A stretch of 6,016 nt of DNA from Betaproteobacteria bacterium (GTDB taxonomy: Bacteria; Pseudomonadota; Gammaproteobacteria; Burkholderiales; Casimicrobiaceae): NCBI GenBank assembly GCA_005888955.1, contig VBCS01000007.1:1-6016 (forward strand), read 5' to 3'. The stretch's first letter is position 1; each line of letters begins with the position of its first letter. Shown here piece by piece: positions 1 to 4,560 of this stretch. Below the pieces are notes generated by a model. It saw only the letters and a list, made by a program, of their open reading frames with translations, had not been told where the DNA came from and searched no databases. Position numbers and translations under genes: made by a program.

Positions 1-377
1 ATCTTCTGTTCGAAGCGATGTGGGACCACCGCTTCCTGTTCCGCGATCTGGACGATATCCTCTCGCGCAATCGCAAGCTTGCATCGCGCTTCGCGCTCAT
101 CATGCGCCGCGGCGCGCGCACCGTGATAGAGTTGTGTCGCAGCCTGGTCGCGACCGGTGCGATGGACGCGTCCCAGCATGAGATCGCGGCGCTGGCCGAC
201 AACGTTGCGATAGTCGCGACTTATTGGATCTCATACCAGAAAATCTCGGCCGGCGAGCGCGCCGCTGAAACGGTCAGCCTCGATCGCGCGGCCTACCAGG
301 TGTTGTCGCTGATCGCCCCCTTCCTTCGCGGCGACGCCCGCGCGCTGCTCGATCGATTGAGTCGGGACTATCTGTAA
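1..377 (+). CDS. TetR-family transcriptional repressor, C-terminal part (5' end outside window)
   Basis: The frame is open from the left edge (first full codon at 3) to a TAA at 375-377, giving about 124 C-terminal residues. The DNA-binding helix-turn-helix lies outside the window, so the family call rests on the ligand-binding/dimerisation half. That half begins with the aromatic and acidic stretch LLFEAMWDHRFLFRDLDD, followed by a basic segment and amphipathic helices. A segment such as FLFRDLDDILSRN is typical of one TetR C-terminal subfamily (I believe Pfam PF13972, from memory). Proteins of this type are usually one-component repressors that sense a small, often hydrophobic, ligand. The ligand cannot be read from sequence. 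The TPR gene starts 22 bp downstream on the same strand, so the two are probably one transcript. A link to the lipid genes further right is possible but unproven. Confidence 0.72.
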   Translation, partial: LLFEAMWDHRFLFRDLDDILSRNRKLASRFALIMRRGARTVIELCRSLVATGAMDASQHEIAALADNVAIVATYWISYQKISAGERAAETVSLDRAAYQVLSLIAPFLRGDARALLDRLSRDYL

Positions 378-399
378 GAGATTCGCTGAGAGGATTCGC

Positions 400-1176
400 A
401 TGGCGAAGCAGTGGACGAAATTTCCTCACCCCGACAAGGCCTATGCCTACGACGGCGCGGCGCTCAAGAAGCAATGGGACCGGCTGCACCGCGGCGACGG
501 CGAGCCTTTCCCCAAGGAGGTCGCCGTCCTCGACGCGTGGCGGCACTACCATGCAGGCGAGTTCCAGCAAGCCGTCGAGGCCGGCATCGCGGCGGGCGGC
601 GCCGGCATCAACGCGGCGGTGAAGGCGCAATCGATTTACGCCAACTATCTCGAAAAAGCGGACAAGGTAAAGCTAGCGCTGTTCGAAGAAGCGGCGGGCT
701 GGGCCGCCGAGCGGCGCGCGGAGGCCCCCAAGGACGCCAACGCGCACTACCTCTATGCGTACGCGCTCGGCCGTTACAGCCAGGGCATTTCAGTTGCGAA
801 GGCGTTGGCGCAGGGCTTCGGTGGCAAGATCAAGGATGCGCTTATCATCGCACTCAAGCTCGCGCCGGGGCACGCTGAAGCACACACCGCGTACGGCGCG
901 TATCAGGCCGAGGTCGTTGACAAGGTCGGCGGACTCATTGCAAGCGTGACCTACGGCGCAAAGAAGGAATCGGCGCTCGAGCATTACCAGAAGGCGCTGA
1001 AGCTCCATCCGGAATCGGCGATTGCCCGCATCGAGTACGCGAATGGCTTGATCCTGCTCTTCGGCAAGGCGCGACTCGACGAGGCGACCAAGCTCTACGA
1101 GGCGGCGGCGAAGTGCAAGCCGATGGATGCGATGGAGCGGCTGGACGTGGAGTTGGCCAGGTCCGAGCTCGAGTAG
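400..1176 (+). CDS. TPR-repeat cytoplasmic protein, function unknown
   Basis: This is a 258-residue protein starting with ATG at 400, preceded by a good ribosome site (GAGAGGA at 388-394, 5 nt away), and ending in TAG. It has no signal peptide and no membrane segment, so it is probably cytoplasmic. It is rich in Ala, Lys and Tyr and consists of helical hairpins typical of tetratricopeptide repeats. The clearest are around residues 43-65 (LDAWRHYHAGEFQQAVEAG), 144-168, 188-206 (KESALEHYQKALKLHPES) and 221-240 (FGKARLDEATKLYEAAAKC). Residues 113-180 look like a more specialised core, with ANAHYLYAYALGRYSQG and later HTAYGAYQAEVVDKVGG, and may define a conserved family. TPRs mediate protein-protein contacts, and no catalytic motif is visible. 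It follows the TetR-type gene by 22 bp and is probably in the same operon. A pairing hairpin at 1189-1204 lies just after its stop. Confidence 0.8.
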   Translation: MAKQWTKFPHPDKAYAYDGAALKKQWDRLHRGDGEPFPKEVAVLDAWRHYHAGEFQQAVEAGIAAGGAGINAAVKAQSIYANYLEKADKVKLALFEEAAGWAAERRAEAPKDANAHYLYAYALGRYSQGISVAKALAQGFGGKIKDALIIALKLAPGHAEAHTAYGAYQAEVVDKVGGLIASVTYGAKKESALEHYQKALKLHPESAIARIEYANGLILLFGKARLDEATKLYEAAAKCKPMDAMERLDVELARSELE

Positions 1177-1188
1177 GCGCGGGTCCTA

Positions 1189-1204
1189 CACCGGCACACC
1201 GGTG
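1189..1204 (+). other. Small hairpin after the TPR gene
   Basis: CACCGG (1189-1194), loop CACA, CCGGTG (1199-1204) form a perfect 6 bp stem starting 12 nt after the TPR stop. An alternative pairing, GGCAC/GTGCC, uses 1193-1197 and 1202-1206. No T-run follows, so it is not a convincing intrinsic terminator. It could slow polymerase or protect the mRNA 3' end. Confidence 0.35.
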
Positions 1205-1250
1205 CCAGCACGCATTCCGACTTTGTAGACCTTGCATCGGCGTTGAGAGA

Positions 1251-1281
1251 GGGAACGTTCCCTGCGTAGCGGAACTTCCGC
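1251..1281. promoter_or_regulatory. Two adjacent palindromes upstream of the small exported protein gene
   Basis: GGGAACGTTCCC at 1251-1262 is a perfect 12 bp palindrome. GCGGAACTTCCGC at 1269-1281 is a perfect dyad around one central base. The centres are about 18-19 bp apart, roughly two helical turns, and both contain a GGAAC...TTCC core. A related GCGGAATCTCCCGC lies at 1330-1343. Paired dyads at this spacing could be an operator for a dimeric regulator. The regulator is unknown, and the second dyad overlaps the possible -35 element at 1271-1277. Confidence 0.35.
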
Positions 1282-1299
1282 GGGGTGAGTTCGCCCAAA
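1271..1299 (+). promoter_or_regulatory. Possible sigma-E (RpoE)-like promoter for the small exported protein gene
   Basis: GGAACTT at 1271-1277 equals the known enterobacterial sigma-E -35 consensus. CCAAA at 1295-1299 differs by one base from the TCAAA-type -10, with a 17 bp spacer. Transcription would start near 1305 and give a leader of about 65 nt. No good sigma-70 promoter is evident in this gap. The match is by eye, and the -35 also sits inside a palindrome, so it may be coincidental. Confidence 0.3.
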
Positions 1300-1369
1300 G
1301 AATAGCGGGAATCGAAGTTCTCGGGCGCAGCGGAATCTCCCGCGTGTGGCGTTTGTGAAAGGAGTGCCT

Positions 1370-1603
1370 ATGCAAAGCATGAAACTAACCGTCGTGCTCT
1401 CGGCGCTTGCCTTGGGCGTGGCCGCATCGGCGGGTGCGCAAACCGTGGAAATAATTGAGGCACCCGTTGTCACCGAGGGCCAAGTAGTGATCATCGCACC
1501 GGCACCGCAGCCGATGGCTGATCCGGCGGCTGCCGAGAAGTGCAACAGCGTTAGCCCACCGAGCTATTGGGACTGTGTGAACAGCCACAACGGCGGCCAG
1601 TAA
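1370..1603 (+). CDS. Small exported protein with two cysteines, unknown function
   Basis: This gene encodes 77 residues. I chose ATG 1370 because AAAGGAG at 1358-1364 sits 5 nt upstream and because the protein then starts directly with a signal peptide. An in-frame GTG at 1346 would add eight residues (MAFVKGVP) that spoil it. Residues 1-23 have a Lys at 5, a hydrophobic core (LTVVLSALALGVAA) and a likely signal peptidase I site after ASAGA, before QT. The mature part of about 54 residues starts with Val/Ile/Pro-rich sequence, probably extended, and ends with Cys58 and Cys69 flanking NSVSPPSYWD. These two are the only cysteines and could form a disulfide in the periplasm. There is no lipobox, so it is not a lipoprotein. 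I do not recognise the family. The gene is monocistronic by context, ending at a strong hairpin terminator. It reads convergently towards the WS/DGAT gene. Confidence 0.72.
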   Translation: MQSMKLTVVLSALALGVAASAGAQTVEIIEAPVVTEGQVVIIAPAPQPMADPAAAEKCNSVSPPSYWDCVNSHNGGQ

Positions 1604-1605
1604 AC

Positions 1606-1621
1606 GACGCCGCGAGGCGTC
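1606..1621 (+). other. Hairpin with GNRA-type loop just after the stop codon
   Basis: GACGCC (1606-1611), loop GCGA, GGCGTC (1616-1621) form a perfect 6 bp stem that starts 3 nt after the TAA. GCGA is a GNRA tetraloop, a stable RNA fold. It stands 9 nt before the main terminator stem and may help protect the mRNA 3' end. Confidence 0.5.
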
Positions 1622-1627
1622 CACGCG

Positions 1628-1659
1628 AAAAAGGGGAGCGACCAGCTCCCCTTACTTTT
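1628..1659. terminator. Bidirectional intrinsic terminator between convergent genes
   Basis: AAGGGGAGC (1631-1639), loop GACCA, GCTCCCCTT (1645-1653) form a perfect 9 bp GC-rich stem. On the plus strand it is followed by ACTTTT. On the minus strand the same stem is followed by TTTTT, the complement of the A-run at 1628-1632. It can therefore end both the small exported protein transcript and the WS/DGAT transcript, whose stop is at 1684-1686. Confidence 0.82.
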
Positions 1660-1683
1660 GACGCATGATCGAACGCTTGTATC

Positions 1684-3144
1684 CTACGCAAGCACGGCCT
1701 GCTCAATCCACGCTGCCGTCGGCGGCTCCTGCCACGGCCAGGGTGCCATCAGGGTCGCAAGAACGAGTTTCTCGAACTCGGGTGCGAAGCGCTCGATCAC
1801 GTGCTCCGGATCGGGGCAAAGGCTGCGGTCGGTGATCAGCCCGAACTGCACTTCGCCCGCATAGGTGATGATCGATACGCCCATGCCGATATTGCCCGAT
1901 TGAGGCACCCAGAACATGAGTCGATCGATCTTCCCGCCTGCGAAGTAGAGCGGCTGCTGCGGCCCCGGCACGTTGGTCATCACCGCGGTCGCGTTCTTGG
2001 CGAGCATCGCCAGCAGTTGCTCCTGCAGGATTTGCGGCCCGGCGCCCATGGCCGCGAGGATGCCGAGCGCGATCACGGGCTGAAACGACCCCTTGAGCTC
2101 CTTCATGTTGGCGCGTATCGCGTAGAGACGGGCGACGGGATTCTCAATGCCGATCGGCAGGTCGAGAAACACCAGCCCGAACTTGTTGCCGAGCCGGTAG
2201 GCCTTTTCCGGCGGCCGGAGATTCACCGGGACCAGCGCGCGGATCATCATGTCGCCCACGTCCTCGCCTCGAAGCACCAGGTACGCGCGCAGTGCGCCGG
2301 CGACCGACGAGAGCAGCACGTCATTGACCGAACAGCCGAGCACCTTGCCGATCGCCTTGACCTCGTCGAGCGCGATCGGATCGGCCCAGGCGACACGCTT
2401 GGCGACGCCGGGCTGGCCCTTGAAACGCGTGGCCGAATCTTCGCTCATCAGCACCAGCTTGGCGATTTCGCCCGCGAGCGCGCCGCCCTGTTCGACCAAC
2501 ACGATGGCCTTGCTTGGATCGCGCCAGAGCTCCGTACCTTTCTCGATCAGCGTCGAGCCTGCCGTCGATGCGACCTTGAGCATGCCGGCCAGAGGTGCGA
2601 GCAGTTGCGCGAGCGGATCGTCTTCGGCCTCGCCGCGATTGGTCGGTGGCGCCGGTACCGGTCCGGCGCGCCGAGCCTTGCGGTCGGCATCGGTCATCGA
2701 CAGCAGAACCTGGATCAACGCGATGCCGTCGGCGTAACAATGGTGGATGCGCAGGATGACCGCGCTGCCGCCTTTGTAGTTGCCGACCAGGTGGAACTGC
2801 CACAGTGGATGAAGGGGATCGAGCGCAGTGCCGACGAGCTCGCTCACGAGCGCTTCCAGCTCGGCATCGCCTGCGCCGCGCGCCAACTCGATCCTCACGA
2901 CGTGATGGGCGAGGTTGAAATCTTCATCGCGCTGCCAGTGGTAACCGCCCGCGGCGTTTACAGGCCGCTGACGAAAGCGCGGATAGCGCAGAAAGCGCGA
3001 GGCGACCGTCGAGCGCAGGCGCTCCATCGGGATGCGCTCGTCCATCGCGAGCACGCCGCAGATCACCATGAGATTGCTCGGCCGATCCATGCGCAGCCAG
3101 GCGACGTCGACGCTGGACATGCTTTCGCGCTTCTTGTCAGACAT
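1684..3144 (-). CDS. Wax ester synthase / acyl-CoA:diacylglycerol acyltransferase (WS/DGAT)
   Basis: This protein joins acyl-CoA to a fatty alcohol (wax ester) or to diacylglycerol (triacylglycerol), releasing CoA, probably at the inner face of the cytoplasmic membrane where storage droplets form. It has 486 residues from ATG 3144, normal for the family. The catalytic HHxxxDG motif is intact as HHCYADG (134-140). Other family signatures are PLW (113-115), SVNDVLL with the conserved Asn-Asp (274-275), RALVPVNLR (302-310), NVPGP (391-395) and the C-terminal block MGVSIITYAGEVQFGLITD (421-439). The N-terminus has the usual SSVDVAWLRMDRPSNLM stretch. A longer frame opens at TTG 3222, but its extra 26 residues are Arg-rich and lack family character. 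The ribosome site before ATG 3144 is weak. It is divergent from the ACBP gene and shares a terminator with the gene on its left. Wax ester versus triacylglycerol preference cannot be read from the sequence, but the nearby fatty acyl reductase favours wax ester. Confidence 0.95.
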   Translation of the reverse strand: MSDKKRESMSSVDVAWLRMDRPSNLMVICGVLAMDERIPMERLRSTVASRFLRYPRFRQRPVNAAGGYHWQRDEDFNLAHHVVRIELARGAGDAELEALVSELVGTALDPLHPLWQFHLVGNYKGGSAVILRIHHCYADGIALIQVLLSMTDADRKARRAGPVPAPPTNRGEAEDDPLAQLLAPLAGMLKVASTAGSTLIEKGTELWRDPSKAIVLVEQGGALAGEIAKLVLMSEDSATRFKGQPGVAKRVAWADPIALDEVKAIGKVLGCSVNDVLLSSVAGALRAYLVLRGEDVGDMMIRALVPVNLRPPEKAYRLGNKFGLVFLDLPIGIENPVARLYAIRANMKELKGSFQPVIALGILAAMGAGPQILQEQLLAMLAKNATAVMTNVPGPQQPLYFAGGKIDRLMFWVPQSGNIGMGVSIITYAGEVQFGLITDRSLCPDPEHVIERFAPEFEKLVLATLMAPWPWQEPPTAAWIEQAVLA

Positions 3145-3153
3145 GGCGGCCGA

Positions 3154-3183
3154 TTGCTGGCAGATCGCAGGTCGCGCTAAAGT
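3154..3183 (+). promoter_or_regulatory. Possible promoter for the ACBP gene in the divergent gap
   Basis: TTGCTG (3154-3159) and TAAAGT (3178-3183) are 18 bp apart and resemble sigma-70 -35 and -10 boxes. They would give a leader of about 50 nt before ATG 3242. The 97 bp gap must also hold the WS/DGAT promoter. TATGCT on the minus strand (AGCATA at 3184-3189) is a possible -10 for it, but no matching -35 is clear. Confidence 0.35.
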
Positions 3184-3241
3184 AGCATAGAAGCCGCGAC
3201 CTCGACGCGCGGCACCGCGCAACTGTCGTCAGGAGGAGCTC

Positions 3242-3514
3242 ATGGCCGCCGCACCCAAAGATCTCAAAGCAAAGTTCGAAGCCGCCGCCATCGCGGCGAA
3301 GCAGACCAAGAGGCGTCCGGACAACGCGACGCTGCTCAAGCTCTACTCGTACTACAAGCAGGCGACCGATGGCGACGCCAAGGGCGACCGGCCGGGCGGC
3401 TTCGACTTCGTCGGTGCAGCAAAGCACGACGCCTGGGCCAAGCTCAAAGGCATGAGCAAGGACGACGCGATGCAAAACTACATCAAGCAGGTCGAGAGAC
3501 TGAACCGGGAGTAG
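3242..3514 (+). CDS. Acyl-CoA-binding protein (ACBP)
   Basis: This is a 90-residue cytosolic protein, close to the usual 86-92 of single-domain ACBPs. These are four-helix proteins that bind long-chain acyl-CoA tightly and pass it to acyltransferases. ATG 3242 has a strong ribosome site, AGGAGG (3231-3236), 5 nt upstream. The family signature is clear: LKLYSYYKQATDGD (32-45), PGGFDFVGAAKHDAWAKLKG (51-70) and MSKDDAMQNYI (71-81). By alignment from memory with bovine ACBP, the ligand residues Tyr28, Lys32, Lys54 and Tyr73 correspond to Tyr35, Lys39, Lys61 and Tyr80 here, so all are kept. The usual Trp in KWDAW is replaced by His62. The N-terminus (AAAPKDLKAKFEAAAIAAK) is somewhat longer and Ala/Lys-rich. 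It is divergent from WS/DGAT, which consumes acyl-CoA, and this supports a role in feeding neutral-lipid synthesis. Confidence 0.95.
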   Translation: MAAAPKDLKAKFEAAAIAAKQTKRRPDNATLLKLYSYYKQATDGDAKGDRPGGFDFVGAAKHDAWAKLKGMSKDDAMQNYIKQVERLNRE

Positions 3515-3542
3515 CGTGCAGGTGCGACTAATCCGCACGCGC

Positions 3543-3580
3543 CGGCCTTTGTGAGGCCGCGGGCCGAATGAATTCGGCCC
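3543..3580. repeat. Paired hairpins downstream of the ACBP gene (REP-like)
   Basis: The first hairpin is CGGCC (3543-3547) / GGCCG (3555-3559) with a 7 nt loop. The second is GGGCCGAA (3561-3568), loop TGAA, TTCGGCCC (3573-3580), a perfect 8 bp stem. No T-run follows. The second resembles the short palindromic intergenic repeats found in many copies in proteobacterial genomes. They may end or stabilise the ACBP transcript, 28 nt or more after its stop. Confidence 0.55.
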
Positions 3581-3593
3581 CACGAACGGCTTG

Positions 3594-3665
3594 CGTCATT
3601 CCCGCGTAGGCGGGAATCCAGTGTCGTTGGCAAGACTCTGGATCCCCGCTTTCGCGGGGATAACG
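3594..3665. repeat. 72 bp REP/MITE-like inverted repeat
   Basis: The outer arms CGTCATTCCCGC (3594-3605) and CGTTATCCCCGC (complement of 3654-3665) agree at 10 of 12 positions. Each end folds into its own hairpin: ATTCCCGC, loop GTAG, GCGGGAAT (3598-3617) and ATCCCCGC, loop TTTC, GCGGGGAT (3642-3661). The middle pairs too: ATCCAGTGTC (3616-3625) with GACTCTGGAT (3634-3643), one mismatch. The whole can form a three-armed, cloverleaf-like cruciform. The CATTCCCGCG...GCGGGAATCCAG arms match a repeat family I know from many beta- and gammaproteobacterial intergenic regions. Such elements are usually mobilised in trans by a REP-associated transposase (RAYT). None is encoded here. It lies between convergent ACBP and phasin genes. 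Confidence 0.8.
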
Positions 3666-3717
3666 TGGTTGTATCCAATCGCGTTCGCGCTTTGCGCTTC
3701 GCTCCTGGACAACTGCG

Positions 3718-4335
3718 TCACTTGAGCGCGGCCTTTGCCGCCTTGCTCGCGGTCCGCAGTGTCTGCCGAGCCGTTTTCGTCGCGGTCGAGACGCCTTTCG
3801 CCGCGGTATTGGTCGCGGTCGACATCGTTCGCGCCGCGGTGCGCGTCGCGCCCCTCACCGCCCCTTTGACCATCTTTTTGACCGGCGAGGCGCGTGGCCT
3901 GCGCCTGATGCCCTGCGCCTTGAGCAGCGCGTTAACTGCCTCGGACAACTCGTCCACCCGCTTCGTCAGCTGCCTCACGTCGGACGCCGAGTAGACACCG
4001 AGGCGTTCCAGAGCGCGGGCGACGCGTTTCTCGAAGACCTGCTCGAGTTTGTCCCAGGTGCCGCCGGCCATCGCCTGCACTTCCTTCGCCTTGGCTTCTG
4101 CTGCGCCGCGCGCGGCTTTGGCTGTTTGCGCAGCAACGTCGCGGGTTTTTGCTTCGAGGCTCTCCCCCTGTTTCACCAAGCCCTCGAATACTTTCGAGCC
4201 TCCTTGCTGCGCCTTGGCAAATGCACCCAGGCCCGCAAGCCAGATCTGGTGCGATGAGTCGAGTACCGCCTGCGCCAATCCCTTCGCCTTCTCGGTATGC
4301 TGCGAACCGAGCTCGGCCCTTGCTCTCTTCAACAT
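3718..4335 (-). CDS. Phasin (PHA granule-associated protein) with histone-H1-like basic tail
   Basis: This 205-residue protein is of the PhaF/PhaI phasin type (Pfam PF05597 by recall). Phasins coat intracellular polyester granules and limit their coalescence. Domain one (residues 28-140) has the family signature SHQIWLAGLGAFAKAQQGGSK (28-48), then a long Ala/Lys/Glu amphipathic helix. After it come TWDKLEQVFEKRVARALERLG (93-113) and the likely oligomerising coiled coil VRQLTKRVDELSEAVNALLK. Domain two (144-205) is strongly basic, built of Lys/Arg, Ala and Thr, with a repeated STATNTAAKG/STATKTARQ unit. It resembles the histone-H1-like tail of PhaF, which binds DNA and helps share granules between daughter cells. 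ATG 4335 is chosen over an upstream in-frame TTG at 4371 because GGAGGAGA (minus strand, 4342-4349) sits 6 nt before it. It is divergent from the acyl-CoA reductase gene. No PHA synthase is in the window. Confidence 0.9.
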   Translation of the reverse strand: MLKRARAELGSQHTEKAKGLAQAVLDSSHQIWLAGLGAFAKAQQGGSKVFEGLVKQGESLEAKTRDVAAQTAKAARGAAEAKAKEVQAMAGGTWDKLEQVFEKRVARALERLGVYSASDVRQLTKRVDELSEAVNALLKAQGIRRRPRASPVKKMVKGAVRGATRTAARTMSTATNTAAKGVSTATKTARQTLRTASKAAKAALK

Positions 4336-4359
4336 CGTCGTTCTCCTCCGCGATAGCGT

Positions 4360-4371
4360 TTGACGTATCAA
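4360..4371. promoter_or_regulatory. Short dyad TTGA-N4-TCAA in the phasin leader
   Basis: TTGACGTATCAA has matching 4 bp ends around four central bases. It falls near the predicted phasin transcription start, where a repressor would block it. The dyad is short, and the regulator is unknown. Confidence 0.2.
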
Positions 4372-4377
4372 GCAAGG

Positions 4378-4406
4378 ATTGTAAGCGCGACCGCTAGAAC
4401 AATCAT
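4378..4406 (-). promoter_or_regulatory. Possible sigma-70 promoter of the phasin gene
   Basis: On the minus strand, TACAAT (4378-4383) matches the -10 consensus at five of six bases. ATGATT (4401-4406) is a weak -35, 17 bp upstream. Transcription would start near 4371 and give a leader of about 36 nt before ATG 4335. Confidence 0.4.
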
Positions 4407-4432
4407 ACTAAACAGGGAGCCCGCCGCCCGCC

Positions 4433-4460
4433 TCGAGACGGCTGCAGGGCGCCGTATAAT
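4433..4460 (+). promoter_or_regulatory. Probable sigma-70 promoter of the fatty acyl-CoA reductase gene
   Basis: TATAAT at 4455-4460 is a perfect -10 box and stands out in very GC-rich DNA. TCGAGA (4433-4438) matches the -35 consensus at four of six bases with a 16 bp spacer. The start would be near 4467, leaving a GC-rich leader of about 94 nt before ATG 4561. The weak -35 may mean that an activator is needed. Confidence 0.5.
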
Positions 4461-4560
4461 GGACGCCCGCTTTGCACATGGCCGCTCCGACGCCCGGCCC
4501 GGGCCGCGACCGCGAGATGCTCGCCGGCGGCCGCCGCAAGAATATCGAGGAGAAATCGCG

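Noticed and set aside
411..878. 155-codon plus-strand frame inside the TPR gene
   Set aside because: It is an Arg/Gly-rich +1-type shadow of the TPR frame, with no ribosome site of its own.
1346..1369. GTG start for the small exported protein
   Set aside because: It would place residues before the signal peptide and ignore the AAAGGAG site positioned for ATG 1370.
1801..3180. Long open frame (459 codons) on the plus strand
   Set aside because: It is antisense to WS/DGAT, whose strand carries all family motifs. The antisense product is His/Arg/Asp-rich without recognisable domains, a usual effect of GC-rich codon use.
3145..3222. N-terminal extension of WS/DGAT from a TTG start
   Set aside because: The extra 26 residues are Arg-rich and not family-like, and they would use up most of the divergent promoter gap. 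ATG 3144 begins a normal-length protein.
3137..3583. 148-codon minus-strand frame over the ACBP gene
   Set aside because: It is antisense to a clear ACBP and has no supporting motifs.
3594..3665. Possible tRNA or structured ncRNA because of the cloverleaf-like fold
   Set aside because: It has no anticodon arm, T-loop or CCA-type features, and the arm sequences match a known intergenic repeat pattern.
3478..3678. 66-codon minus-strand frame with SPRKRGSRV and DSRLRGND
   Set aside because: These strings are the translation of the REP-like inverted repeat and are familiar as spurious gene calls over such elements.
4336..4371. N-terminal extension of the phasin from a TTG start
   Set aside because: A strong ribosome site lies inside this stretch and points to ATG 4335. 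The predicted transcription start is also near 4371.
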